From Arabidopsis thaliana (taxonomy: Eukaryota > Streptophyta > Magnoliopsida > Brassicales > Brassicaceae): a DNA stretch of 64,000 nt. Where the stretch lies: assembly GCF_000001735.4 (NCBI RefSeq), contig NC_003070.9, positions 18,771,971 through 18,835,970 on the forward strand, given 5' to 3'. The stretch's first letter is position 1, and every line of letters starts with the position of its first letter. The notes under the pieces were generated by a model that made no database searches, was not told the origin of the DNA, and saw only the letters and a program-made list of their open reading frames with translations. A program made the translations under genes and the position numbers. This document shows, piece by piece, positions 52,080 to 63,588 of the stretch.

Positions 52080-54518
52080 CTAACTCAAACCAGCTGCTGC
52101 TACTTTTCTCTGTTTTATGGCTCTCCTTTGGTTCAACCATGCCACAGTTCTTTCTGCCTTAAGAACACGTTCCTCTATCGACAATGCCAGCACATTCAGC
52201 TTTTGAGATCTCTTTTCAGTGGTGTCATTATCAACATCACCCTCACCCAAATCATTGTTTCTCTTTTCAAAAACCTTTAACTGCTCGTTGGATTTCATAG
52301 TTTCTTCACTTCTGATTCCATCATCAGGAAGCAAACAAGCATGAGCCTGATTTCCATCAGACCGCTTCAGTACCTTAGGCTTATATGCTTTGCTTGTCTC
52401 ATCTCCATTAGCGCATCCAGAAGCAAGTTTTTGATAAGGGATCGATTTTTTGTTGTCTGCCTTTGATGCTAGAACCTTGTCACTGATCCCTCCATCAGCA
52501 TCTTCCTTCTCAGCTTCACTGCAACACTTCTTATCTGATCTCGCCATTTCTCTAGTTATGGTACCATCTTCATGGAGCAAACACTTTAATTCCTCGCTGT
52601 CATCATCGATCATAGTCTTCTTCTCTGCATTGTTTCCATATACATCATCACAGAATGTCATTGTCTCTGGTGCTGATACAACAATGTCAATTGCTCGACC
52701 AAAATCAACAGGAGGTTTTGAAGAGTTGCTTTCATCAAATGGGCTCAGAACCACACGCATCCCTGATTTACTTCCTGTTTCTTCATTCCTTTTCTTTATT
52801 TCTGGTGGTGGTACAGTTTCATCCCCATCATATCTTATCGAAGAAAGCTTTTGGCAAGGCTCTAAACCATTGTTATCTGCCTCAAGTCTTATTTTCTTAC
52901 CAAGCGGCTCAGAAGCATTTCCTCCACTGTTCTCACTATACTTCTTCTTATAAAGTGTCGTTATTTGAGCAACGGTGAGGCTATCATCGTCATCAGCATC
53001 GTCTGATATAACCTGTTTCTGACCCATTGTACTCCCATCGTTCTTACGAGCACTCTTCATGAACTTAAGTCTCTTTTTTGTTGAATCCTCAGCTATCTTC
53101 CTTCCATCCTCGCTTCTTCTATTCATCTTAGAGCCTGATGGAACAAAACTAGTGTCATCACCTATGCTGGTTCTCAATGTTTTAGCTGACCCAACAACCC
53201 TCTTTCTCCAACTGTCGCAGAACATTGGCGTATCACAAGATATTGCAGAACGGGAAGGAATGTATAATTCCAAATCATCAAGAGGCTTGTAGTAATCATT
53301 CCAAGCTGCCTCACGTGAGAGGTTGTTCCGGTTAACAGGACAATGCACATCCTGAAGCCTCCCAAACTGTGAAGCCACCCGATTGGGATAGTAATGCTCC
53401 AAACTGTCAATGCCAACAAGCTGAGACACCATAATGCATCGAGCAAAGGAGATAAATTCATCATCACGGTTGGGAACAAGAGTCACCCACGTCGCTTTCT
53501 CAGGATAAAACTGAGGAAAGTCCCAGTTTTTCACAGTTTTTGTGTATGGACACCACTCAAAACCATCGATTTTCGAGTTGTTCAGAATCCGCTTTGCATT
53601 GCTGGTTCTCTGTTTCAGGTCATTCCAAAGAGCCAATCTTGGCTCACCTTTTAACAACAGATTGGGTTTTGATTGTAGTGCCCTGAATCTCTCCCAAATC
53701 CAAACATTGACCAGCTTACACAAAGAACTCAGATCAATTTCGACCTTAATAGGCGATTCGCTTAAAGCTGTAATGTGATTTTTCAAGAGACTTAGGTCTG
53801 CATACAAGTGTGCAAGAACAGCAGGAGCAAGAGCCATCTTGGTACCGTTTGAAAGATGAATAGCAATTGGCCAAATAGCTTCATAGATATGATAATAGCG
53901 TGTTGGAAACACGAAGTAGCTAAGCCACAAGACAAGGAAAGCTAAATGCTCAAGCTCATCACCACTGTCCATGAATCTCTCTATCCATGCTATTTGGGTT
54001 ACAAATGTTCCTTTATCTTTCTTAATCTTCAGCCATTCTTTCCCCAGTTTCGCCATTATCTCCTTTCCTGAGCTATCCAGAGTAGCAAAAACAGGTGAAC
54101 CCAAAACAGAGAAACCTAAAAGCACCATAACATCTTCAAGTGTTATGGTTGCTTCACCCCAAGAGAAAACGAAGGTGTTGGTGTCAGGACACCATTTCTC
54201 AGCAATACCCATAACAAGATCTGTGTTCTTAAAGATTTTGTAAGTGGATGCTAAAATTGCTTCAAAAATCCCAGCTTTTCTCCAAATGGGTTCGTGTAAA
54301 GCTGACATTTTTCTAGCCCAAGAGTTGAACTTGTTGTGTGGATACCTCCATCCCCAGAAAGTAACACTCGTGGAAAGAGCTTCTAAGTCAGGAGAAGGAG
54401 CTGAGCGTTTCTGACAAAGATGAGCTTGAGATTCATTAATGGAGGTGAGACAAGGTTTCAAAAGATGGGGTTTTTTGCTACTACTAGATCGATTACTGTT
54501 CTCTGTGGGAGACGCCAT
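52080..54518 (-). CDS. Plant mobile domain (MAIN-like) protein, array copy 5
   Basis: Single open frame. The start at 54,518 (MASPTENSN) is preferred over an upstream in-frame ATG at 54,581 because the paralogues begin with M-x-x-x-TENS. This gives 812 residues. The complete plant mobile domain spans about residues 45-420: WGWRYPHNKFNSWARKMSAL, HEPIWRKAGIFEAI, WCPDTNTFVFSWGEATITLE, LAPAVLAHLYADLSLLKNHI, FEWCPYTKTVKNWDFPQFYP. A long acidic/Ser-rich tail carries PLGKKIRLEADNN, LLHEDGTITREM and SDKKCCSEAEKEDADGG modules. It ends with a coiled coil (ERVLKAERTVAWLNQRRAIK). Probably nuclear. The molecular role of this subfamily is unknown. Confidence 0.88.
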   Translation of the reverse strand: MASPTENSNRSSSSKKPHLLKPCLTSINESQAHLCQKRSAPSPDLEALSTSVTFWGWRYPHNKFNSWARKMSALHEPIWRKAGIFEAILASTYKIFKNTDLVMGIAEKWCPDTNTFVFSWGEATITLEDVMVLLGFSVLGSPVFATLDSSGKEIMAKLGKEWLKIKKDKGTFVTQIAWIERFMDSGDELEHLAFLVLWLSYFVFPTRYYHIYEAIWPIAIHLSNGTKMALAPAVLAHLYADLSLLKNHITALSESPIKVEIDLSSLCKLVNVWIWERFRALQSKPNLLLKGEPRLALWNDLKQRTSNAKRILNNSKIDGFEWCPYTKTVKNWDFPQFYPEKATWVTLVPNRDDEFISFARCIMVSQLVGIDSLEHYYPNRVASQFGRLQDVHCPVNRNNLSREAAWNDYYKPLDDLELYIPSRSAISCDTPMFCDSWRKRVVGSAKTLRTSIGDDTSFVPSGSKMNRRSEDGRKIAEDSTKKRLKFMKSARKNDGSTMGQKQVISDDADDDDSLTVAQITTLYKKKYSENSGGNASEPLGKKIRLEADNNGLEPCQKLSSIRYDGDETVPPPEIKKRNEETGSKSGMRVVLSPFDESNSSKPPVDFGRAIDIVVSAPETMTFCDDVYGNNAEKKTMIDDDSEELKCLLHEDGTITREMARSDKKCCSEAEKEDADGGISDKVLASKADNKKSIPYQKLASGCANGDETSKAYKPKVLKRSDGNQAHACLLPDDGIRSEETMKSNEQLKVFEKRNNDLGEGDVDNDTTEKRSQKLNVLALSIEERVLKAERTVAWLNQRRAIKQRKVAAAGLS

Positions 54519-55189
54519 GAGCTCTTCTCTCTTTTCAATGAAGATCTTCGATCGGTAGAAACAAGAAGAAAATGAAAGCAAGAAAGAAAAATTAAATGCT
54601 TTTTTTGTTTTGTTTTTTCTTGTGGCTTAATGTTTGAAAGTCAAGCCACGCAGAAACTATGTTGCAGAGGACAGAGGTGATAAGCATTTGCCAAAATTGG
54701 AATTAATTGACCAAACAAACCGAAATTGATTGGTTTCTTATGTTGAAACTTATTTGAGAATCGGACTGAAACTTAGTACATTACTCTTATTTGTTTTGCT
54801 CTTAATAAATCACTTGAATGTGGTGAAAAATATTGATACACAAATATTTTCTCATCTCACTTGAATGGATATCTTTTTTTTGTTTACAGCACTTGAATGG
54901 ATATCTAAAATATTTATATACCTATATTTTCACCTCATTCAAGTGATCATTAATCTATACGAAACTGGAGATTCCAATCTCGCCTTTATTTTGCTAGCTA
55001 GATAACCAGAGTTCCTCACTCCCTGATCACAGAGAATTGCTTCAACTTTAGCAGCATTAGTCCCATTAGCCTTTAACCTCAGTTTAAATGCAATAATACG
55101 ATCGTACGTTGTTTTTAGTATAGATTATTAGATATTTAATGGTGAGAACTGGTATACTATGGTTAGATATTCACATGAGGGAATCAGGC
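54519..55189. other. 5' flank of PMD copy 5
   Basis: Promoter-side and spacer DNA. CACTTGAATGGATATCT is repeated at 54,861-54,877 and 54,891-54,907. No gene seen. Confidence 0.4.
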
Positions 55190-55640
55190 TGTCTATGTAA
55201 GAAAATTCTCATCTGCAACATACCAAGAAGCTATTAATTAGCTCATTCATAACTTAGTAAATTCGGAAAATACAAATTAAACACTTAAGGATGAAGCTAT
55301 CTTCTGTAAGCAAAACTCTGATCTGCAAGATCATAACTGAGTTCAAAAGATTTAAATGAACACTTAAAGCAAAGAAGTCTTCAAAGGATACTAACTGATC
55401 AGATTGAGAGCTCATTTTCTGGATTAAAAAAAAGATCTATCATACCTGTAAGAAACAAATGCATTGATTTATCAAACTTGTAAGAAAAATCTGATCTGCA
55501 ACACACCAAGAAGCTACTAGCTCATAACTGAGTTCAAAAGATTTAAATAAAACACTTAAAGCAAACCAGTCCTCAAAAGAGATTAAGCAGGAAAATCAAA
55601 GGATACTAAACCAAAAGATCATATAGATATGACTATATGA
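55190..55640. repeat. Three partial copies of the PMD 3' flank
   Basis: The flank text (CTCATCTGCAACATACCAAG ... CATAACTTAG ... AAACACTTAA, or its variants) occurs at about 55,207-55,290, 55,315-55,395 and 55,492-55,585. A single copy lies beside most other PMD genes. Confidence 0.65.
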
Positions 55641-55735
55641 GACTGAACTTTGATATTCTACTTGCATTAGACTTCACATTTCTTTATCTACCCAAAAAAG
55701 CACCTAACTCAAACGAGCTGCTGCTTTTTTTTCTG

Positions 55736-56556
55736 TTATATGGCTCTCTTTTCTTTCAGCCATGCCACAGTTCTTTCTGCTTTAAGAATTCGCTCCTCTA
55801 TCGATGATTCCAGCACCTTGAGCTCTTGAAATCTCTTTTCAGTGGTGTCATTATCGACTTCACCATCACCAAAATCATGGTTTCTCTTTTCTAAATCCTC
55901 TAACTGCTCACTGGATTTCTTAGTTTCTTCACTTCCGAAACCATCGTCATGAAGCAAATAATTTTGTCCCTGACTTCTGCCACCTGCAGTGATGTGAATG
56001 TTTGACTTATCAGATGAGCTGAGAACCATACTCTTATATGTTTTGCTTGTTTCATCTTTGTCTCCCTTTGATGCTTGCACCTTATCGTTGATCCTTCCAT
56101 CATCATTTTCTTTCTCAGTTTCACTGCACAACTTACTATCTGATCTCGTCATTTCTCCAGCTATGGCATCATCTTCATGGAGCAAACACTTTGGTTCCTT
56201 GCTGCCAGCATCGATCTTAGTCGACTTCTCTGCATAGCTTCCATACGCATCAAGCTCATCATCACATAATTGCCTTGTCTCTGGTGCTGGTTCAACAATG
56301 TCAATTGCTCCATCAAAATCAACAGGAGAACCTGATGAGTCAGTTTCATAAAGTGGTCTCAGAACCATACGCTTCCCTGCTTTGCTCGCTGTTTCATCAG
56401 TTTCTTCATTCCTTTGCCCTACTTCTGGTGGTGGTACAGTTTCATCTCCATCATAGCTAATCGAAAATGGCTTGTGACAAGGCTTTGAATCATTGTTACC
56501 CACCTCAAGTCTACATTTTTTACCAAGCGGCTCACAATCTCCTCCACTGTTCTTAA
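55736..56556 (-). pseudogene. PMD gene copy 6, 3' part (cut off by copia insertion)
   Basis: Open tail from the insertion site (56,556) to 55,736. It reads IKNSGGDCEPLGKKCRLEVG, then the acidic/Ser-rich modules and a final coiled coil ERILKAERTVAWLKEKRAI. The stop comes about ten residues early compared with paralogues, because an AAA-type codon is TAA. It continues, in the same frame, the reading frame interrupted at 61,316. It has no start of its own at the right place. Confidence 0.8.
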
Positions 56557-56857
56557 TGTTGAAGTATAATCAAATCTCGCATCATAGTTTATTTACATAA
56601 ATCAGTTATTTGATCAAGAGACACAAGTCATGTCTTTTACAGTTGTGTCTTTAGATCAAGAGTTGTGTCTTTTATCAAGAGTCATGTCTTTTACACAAGA
56701 CAATGTTTCGTTTCATATAAGTAAAGATCGAGTCTTGTTTCTGCAACACAACACAACAATTGAGTTTTGTAATACAATCAAGTCAATAAGATTGACTACA
56801 TTCATACTCTGTTTTTTCGTTCTTACTCTGTTCTTCTTTCATAACAAAACATTAACA
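56557..56857 (+). repeat. 5' LTR
   Basis: 301 bp, TGTTGAAG...ATTAACA. It differs from the 3' LTR at 56,796 only. Confidence 0.95.
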
Positions 56858-56869
56858 TGGTATCAGAGC
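56858..56869 (+). other. Primer binding site (initiator tRNA-Met type)
   Basis: TGGTATCAGAGC directly after the 5' LTR is the usual plant copia primer binding site. Confidence 0.9.
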
Positions 56870-56957
56870 TTATCGATTGAGAGGACAAGAGAAAACACTA
56901 AAAAGAGAGAGAGGCAACAAAAGTGAGATCGTATACGTCTCAGCAAAAAGCGAGACG

Positions 56958-58262
56958 ATGCAAGACTCCTCACATCAAGTCATCCCTATATTCGATGGGG
57001 AGAAATATGACTTCTGGAGCATTAAAATGGCAACCATTTTCAGGACCAGAAAACTATGGTCCGTGGTTGAAGAAGGCGTACCGGTCGAACCGGTACAAGC
57101 GGAAGAAACTCCTGAAACTACAAGAGCAAAGACGCTCAGAGAAGAAGCAGTGACAAATGATACAATGGCTTTGCAAATCTTGCAAACTGCCGTAACCGAT
57201 CAAATCTTCTCACGGATTGCAGCGGCATCATCATCAAAAGAAGCGTGGGATGTGTTGAAGGACGAATACCAAGGATCTCCACAAGTCCGATTGGTTAAAC
57301 TTCAATCGCTGCGTAGGGAGTACGAGAACTTGAAGATGTATGACAATGACAACATCAAGACATTCACCGATAAGTTAATTGTTCTGGAAAATCAATTGAC
57401 TTATCATGGTGAAAAGAAGACAAACACTCAACTCATACAGAAGATACTCATCTCTCTCCCAGCCAAGTTCGACAGCATTGTTAGTGTTCTAGAGCAAACT
57501 CGCGACTTGGATGCACTAACAATGTCAGAACTTCTTGGTATCTTAAAAGCACAAGAAGCGAGAGTAACTACAAGAGAAAGCACAAAAGAGGGAGCATTCT
57601 ATGTTCGGTCTAAAGGAAGAGAATCCGGTTTCAAACAAGACAACACCAACAACCGTGTCAATCAAGACAAGAAATGGTGTGGTTTTCACAAGAGGAGCAA
57701 ACACACAGAAGAAGAGTGTCGAGAGAAACCGAAGAATGACGATCATGGCAAAAATAAGAGAAGTAACATCAAGTGTTACAAGTGTGGGAAGATCGGCCAT
57801 TACGCAAATGAGTGTCGCTCGAAGAACAAAGAGAGAGCTCATGTAAGTCTTGAAGAAGAAGACGTAAATGAAGATCATATGTTGTTTAGTGCAAGTGAAG
57901 AAGAACCAACAACGTTAAAAGAAGATGTTTGGTTGGTAGACAGTGGCTGCACAAACCATATGACGAAAGAAGAGAGATACTTTTCAAACATCAACAAAAG
58001 TATCAAAGTCCCAATTAGAGTCGGAAATGGAGATATAGTCATGACAGCCGGTAAAGGAGATATTACCGTCTTGACAAGGCATGGCAAAAGAATCATCAAG
58101 AATGTTTTCTTAGTGCCTGGTTTGGAGAAGAACCTATTGAGCGTTCCTCAAATCATCTCAAGCGGCTATCGGGTACGTTTTCAAGACAAGAGATGCATCA
58201 TCCAAGATGCAAATGGCAAGGAGATCATGAACATAGAGATTAAGTTCTGTCGAAGAAGAAGC
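56958..58262 (+). CDS. Copia gag-protease region
   Basis: Frame from the ATG at 56,958. It contains a copia gag domain (IPIFDGEKYDFWSIKMATIF ... EAWDVLKDEYQGS ... LVKLQSLRREYENLKM), then a CCHC zinc knuckle CYKCGKIGHYANEC (57,774-57,815). The aspartic protease active site DSG follows (57,939-57,947, WLVDSGCTNHM). The true frame ends by a shift near 58,240-58,264; the same frame otherwise runs on to 58,400 without meaning. Structural and processing functions of the element. Confidence 0.9.
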
Positions 58263-58263
58263 C

Positions 58264-61002
58264 ATGACAGCCAATGTTCAAACAGAGGAAACTTGGCACA
58301 AAAGACTTGGCCATGTAAGCAACAAGCGCTTGCAACAAATGCAAGACAAGGACTTGGTAAATGGGTTACCAAGATTCAAAGTGACGAAGGAGGCATGTAA
58401 AGCGTGTAATCTTGGGAAGCAATCACGCAAGAGCTTTCCAAAAGAATCTCAAACGAAGACAAGAGAAAAGCTTGAGATTGTGCATACGGATGTGTGCGGA
58501 CCGATGCAACACCAATCGATCGATGGAAGTCGCTACTATGTGCTGTTTTTGGATGATTATACTCACATGTGTTGGGTATACTTCCTAAAACAAAAGTCGG
58601 AGACGTTCGCAACGTTCAAGAAATTCAAAGCGTTGGTGGAGAAACAATCAAATTGTTCCATCAAGACGTTGAGATCCGATGGAGGTGGTGAGTTCACTTC
58701 ACGAGAATTCAATCAGTTCTGTGAAGATGAAGGAATTAATAGGCAAGTGACTTTGCCTTACTCACCTCAACAAAATGGTGCAGCAGAACGCAAGAATAGA
58801 TCATTGGTGGAGATGGCAAGATCAATGCTTGTTGAACAAGACTTACCCCTCAAGTTATGGGCAGAAGCGGTATATACCTCAGCGTATTTGCAAAATCGTT
58901 TACCATCAAAAGCAATAGAAGATGATGTGACGCCTATGGAGAAGTGGTGTGGACACAAACCAAATGTGTCACACTTGAGAATGTTTGGAAGCATATGTTA
59001 CGTTCATATACCGGATCAGAAAAGAAGAAAGCTAGACGCTAAAGCAAAGTGTGGTATTCTCATCGGTTATAGCAATCAAACCAAAGGCTATAGAGTGTTC
59101 TTACTGGAAGATGAGAAGGTGGAAGTATCAAGAGATGTTGTTTTTCAAGAAGACAAGAAGTGGGATTGGGATAAACAAGAATAAGTTAAGAAAACTTTTG
59201 TCATGTCCATCAACGACATACAAGAGTCAAGAGATCAACAAGAGACATCCAGCCATGATTTGTCTCAAATCAATGATCATGCTAACAATGGAGAAGGAGA
59301 AACCTCAAGTCATGTGTTATCCCAAGTCAATGATCAAGAAGAACGAGAAACTTCAGAATCACCAAAAAGATACAAATCCATGAAAGAGATCTTGGAAAAG
59401 GCACCAAGAATGGAGAATGAAGAGGCGGCTCAAGTCATAGAAGCTTGTCTTGTTGCGAATGAAGAACCACAAACTTATGATGAAGCTCGTGGTGATAAAA
59501 AATGGGAAGAAGCCATGAATGAGAAGATAAAGATGATCGAGAAAAACAGAACATGGAAACTAGTAGACAAACCGGAGAAGAAGAATGTGATAAGCGTGAA
59601 GTGGATCTATAAGATCAAGACGGATGCAAACGGAAATCACGTCAAGCACAAGGCAAGACTAGTTGCGAGAGGTTTTTCTCAAGAATATGGAATCGATTAT
59701 CTTGAGACATTCGCCCCTGTTTCAAGATATGATACAATACGAGCCTTACTTGCGTATGCGGCTCAAATGAAGTGGAGATTGTATCAAATGGATGTGAAGT
59801 CGGCGTTTCTAAACGGAGAGCTTGAAGAAGAAGTTTATGTCACATAACCACCTGGGTTTGTGATAGAAGGCAAAAAAGAGAAGGTGTTAAGGCTTTACAA
59901 AGCCTTATATGGTCTTAAGCAAGCTCCACGTGCATGGTATGAAAGAATTGATTCTTACTTCATTCAAAATGGTTTTGCAAGAAGTATGAATGATGCAGCC
60001 TTGTACATCAAGAAGAAAGGAGAATACGTGTTGATCGTTAGCTTGTACGTCGATGATCTTATCATCACTGGAAACAACACTCATCTCATCAACACATTTA
60101 AGAAGAACATGAAGGACGAGTTCGAGATGACAGATCTCGGTTTGCTAAACTACTTCCTTGGAATGGAAGAACACCAAGATGACAGTGGCATTTTTCTTTC
60201 ACAAGAAAAATATGCAAACAAACTTATTGATAAGTTTGGGATGAAAGAGAGCAAGAGTGTAAGCACCCCATTTACACCACAAGGGAAAAGAAAAGGAGTA
60301 GAAGGTGACGACAAAGAATTTAAAGATCCAACAAAGTACCGGAGCATTGTCGGAGGATTGCTCTATCTATGTGCATCAAGACCTGATGTGATGTACGCAA
60401 GTTCTTACCTATCAAGGTACATGTCATCACCAAGCATTCAACACTATCAAGAAGCCAAACGAGTGTTGAGATACGTCAAGGGAACGTCAAACTTTGGAGT
60501 ACTCTTTACAAGCAAAGAGACACCAAGATTAGTTGGCTACTCGGACAGCGATTGGGGTGGTTCTCCGGAAGACAAGAAAAGCACCACAGGTTATGTCTTT
60601 ACTCTTGGTTCGGCTATGTTTTGTTGGCAGTCTTGTAAGCAGCAAACAGTGGCTCAATCAACGGCGGAAGCAGAGTACATAGCAGTGTGTGCTGCGACAA
60701 ACCAAGCCATATGGTTGCAAAGACTCTTTGAAGACTTCGGCTTAAAGTTCAAAGAAGGTATTCCCATCTTATGTGACAACAAGTCGGCAATAGCGATTGG
60801 AAGGAATCCGGTGCAACATAGAAGAACAAAGCACATCGAAATCAAGTATCATTTCGTGAGAGAAGCTGAGCACAAAGGACTCATTCAACTTGAGTATTGC
60901 AAAGGAGAAGATCAACTCGCGGATATACTTACCAAGGCGTTAAGTGTTACAAGGTTTGAAAATCTCAGAAGGAAGCTTGGAGTGAAGCCGAGATATGATT
61001 AA
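58264..61002 (+). pseudogene. Copia integrase, reverse transcriptase and RNase H, with in-frame stops
   Basis: Frame offset from gag, so a frameshift lies near 58,250. It begins with the GAG-pre-integrase motif TWHKRLGHVSNKRLQQM. The integrase core follows (HTDVCGPM, LDDYTHMCWVYFLK, RSDGGGEFTS). TAA at 59,182-59,184 and TAA at 59,845-59,847 (expected Gln before PPGF) split the rest. Reverse transcriptase blocks KHKARLVARGFSQ and the catalytic YVDD (60,046-60,057) are intact. RNase H has TAEAEYIAV and CDNKSAI. The polypurine tract AAGGGGGAG lies at 61,001-61,009. Confidence 0.9.
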
Positions 61003-61009
61003 GGGGGAG
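61001..61009 (+). other. Polypurine tract
   Basis: AAGGGGGAG directly before the 3' LTR primes plus-strand synthesis in LTR elements. Confidence 0.85.
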
Positions 61010-61310
61010 TGTTGAAGTATAATCAAATCTCGCATCATAGTTTATTTACATAAATCAGTTATTTGATCAAGAGACACAAGTCATGTCTTTTACAGTTGTG
61101 TCTTTAGATCAAGAGTTGTGTCTTTTATCAAGAGTCATGTCTTTTACACAAGACAATGTTTCGTTTCATATAAGTAAAGATCGAGTCTTGTTTCTGCAAC
61201 ACAACACAACAATTGAGTTTTGTAATACAATCAAGTCAATAAGATTGATTACATTCATACTCTGTTTTTTCGTTCTTACTCTGTTCTTCTTTCATAACAA
61301 AACATTAACA
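61010..61310 (+). repeat. 3' LTR
   Basis: 301 bp, one difference from the 5' LTR (61,249). Its right end supplies, on the minus strand, the stop codon of the truncated PMD gene. Confidence 0.95.
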
Positions 61311-62891
61311 CTTAATATCACTATACTTCTTCTTATAACGCACCGTTACTTGAGAAACGGTGAGGCTATCATCGTCTTCATCATTGTCTGATGGAACCTG
61401 TTTCTGACAAAGACCCATTGTACCCCTATGAGCTTGCTTCATGTACTTTCGTCTCTTGTTTGTTGAATTCTCAGCTATCTTCATTTCATCCTCGCTTGTT
61501 CTGTTCATCTTAGAGCCTGAAGTTACAAAACTAGTGTCATCACCTATGATGGTTCTTGATTTCAATGTTTCATCTGATTCAACAAAACCCTTCCTCTGCG
61601 GCTCGCACATAGGCGTAACACAAGATATTGCAGAACGGGAAGGAATGTATATTGTCAAACCATCAATAGGCTTGTCGTAATCATTCCAAGCTGCATCACG
61701 TGAGAGTTTTTTCTGGTTAACAGGACAATGAACATCTTGACGCATCCCAAACTGTGAAGCCACTCGATTGGGAAAGTAATGCTCCACACTGTCAATACCA
61801 ACAAGCTCAGACACCTTGATGCATCGAGCAAAGGAGATAAATTCATCATCAAGGTTGGGACCAACAGGCACCCGCATTGCTCTCTCAGGATAAAATCGAG
61901 GAAAATCCCAGTTTTTCACAGTTTTAGTGTAGGGGCGCCACTCAAAACTATCCATTTTGGAGTTGTTGAAAATCCTCCAAGCATTGCTGGTACTCTGTTT
62001 CATGTCACACCACCGAGCCAATCTTGGCTCACCCCTTAGCAACGAAAAAGGTTTTAGTTGTAGTTCCCTGAATCTCTCCCATGCCCAAACTTGAACCAGC
62101 TTAAACAAAGCATTAAGATCAAGCTGTACCTTAATAAGCGATTCACTGAAAACTCTAATGTGGCCTTGCAAGAGACTTAGGTCTGCATACAAGTGTGCAA
62201 GAACAGCAGGAGCAAGAGCCATCTTAGTTCCACTTGAAAGATGAACAGCGACTGGCAAAATAGCTTCAGAGATATGAAATAAGTGTGATGGAAAGGCAAA
62301 GTAGCTAAGCCACAACACAAGGAACCCAACATGCTCAAGCTCATCACCACTGTTCATGAATCTCTCCATCCATGCTAATTTGGTTACCAGACAGACTTTA
62401 TCGTTCTTAATCTTCTTCCATTCTTTCTCTAGCTTCGCCATAATCTCCTTCCCTGAGCTATCCACGGTGGCAAAAACAGGCAAACCCAAAACAGAGAAAC
62501 CCAAAAGCACCATAACGTCTTCAAGGGTTATAGTTGCTTCACCCCAAGGGAAAATGAAGGTTTTAGTGTCTGGACACCATTTCTCAGCTAAACCCAGAAC
62601 AAGATCTGTGTCTTTAGGGATTTTGTATGTTGAAGCTATAACAGCTTCAAAAATCCCAGCTTTTCTCCAAATGGGTTCGTGCAAAGATGCCATTTTTCTA
62701 GCCCAAGACTTGAACTTTTTGTTTGGAAACCTCCAACCCCAGAATTTAATACTCGTAGAAAGAGCCTTTAAGTGAACAGAAAGAGCTGAAGAACGATTCT
62801 GACAATCTTCAAATCCATCAATGGAGGAGGAGAGACAAGGTTTTGAAAGATGGGTTCTTTTGCTACTACTGTTCTCGGTACGAGACGCCAT
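61305..62891 (-). pseudogene. PMD gene copy 6, 5' part, truncated by copia insertion
   Basis: Open frame of 528 codons from MASRTENSS at 62,891. It holds a complete plant mobile domain (WGWRFPNKKFKSWARKMASL ... LEDVMVLLGFSVLGLPVFAT ... ALAPAVLAHLYADLSLLQGH ... FEWRPYTKTVKNWDFPRFYP ... EHYFPNRVASQFGM). The start of the acidic tail then runs into the LTR. The last gene codons are YSDIK, and the LTR adds Cys and TAA. The tail continues, in frame, at 56,556-55,736. The remaining 5' part may still be expressed, as the PMD itself is untouched. Confidence 0.85.
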
Positions 62892-63588
62892 GAGCTCTTC
62901 TCTCTCTTTTCAACAAGGATCTTCAATTCATGGAGACGAAGAAGATTCAAACAAGACAAAATGAAATGCTTTTCCTATTTTTTCCCTTGTGGTTTAATGT
63001 TTGTTTGAACTCAAGTCACGAAGAATCCATGTTGCAGGTTTGTGCTATAATGGAATACTTCTTTTACAATTAATAAAAATTCCCATTAGTAAAAGATAAA
63101 ATAATATTATTTATCTTGTCAAAAATATTTTAAATGTCTTATCAGCCTGGAAAAATAATATGTGTAATTATTAATAACGTTAGAAGAAAAAAAATCAGAA
63201 GAAAAATGATTTATAGAAATGCGTTTACAATTTTCTTTTGTTTCATATTATGTGATAGGCATTTACCAAAATGGAAATCATTGACCAAACAGAGAAACTA
63301 GAAATTGAGTCAAATTTCTTATAAACCGAACGGTCTTTTAATTCTTAAATATGATACCGGACTTTCCCGGAACTTTATTTGAATAGTGACCTCTCATACG
63401 TACTCACTTTCTCTGCGCCTAATTCAAAAGCATACGTACTGATTCTCCATTCCATGTATTTCTAATTACTAACACAATAAATATTTGTGTCTGGTGAGTT
63501 CTTTACATATGCAAAAGAGCAAAAGAGTAAAAGAAAACCACACCAAAGATTGATATGTGTGACACTGTTGTTTTATTTCCATGAGATC
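62892..63588. other. Spacer between PMD copies 6 and 7
   Basis: Promoter-side DNA of copy 6 and 3' flank of copy 7. AT-rich. No gene or clear repeat recognised beyond a short match of its edges to other array flanks. Confidence 0.45.

Larger units (their letters stand above)
56557..61310 (+). mobile_element. Ty1/copia LTR retrotransposon
   Basis: The element is 4,754 bp with two 301-bp LTRs (56,557-56,857 and 61,010-61,310), both starting TG and ending CA. They differ at one base only (C at 56,796, T at 61,249). The target duplication CTTAA lies at 56,552-56,556 and 61,311-61,315. Order gag, protease, integrase, reverse transcriptase, RNase H defines Ty1/copia. It lies inside a PMD gene, opposite to its direction. 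The pol frame is broken in at least three places, so this copy is not autonomous. I do not assign a named family. Confidence 0.95.

Noticed and set aside
56630-56926. 98-codon frame in the LTR (and its twin at 61,083)
   Set aside because: It lies within the LTR and reads across its boundary; present twice only because the LTR is duplicated.
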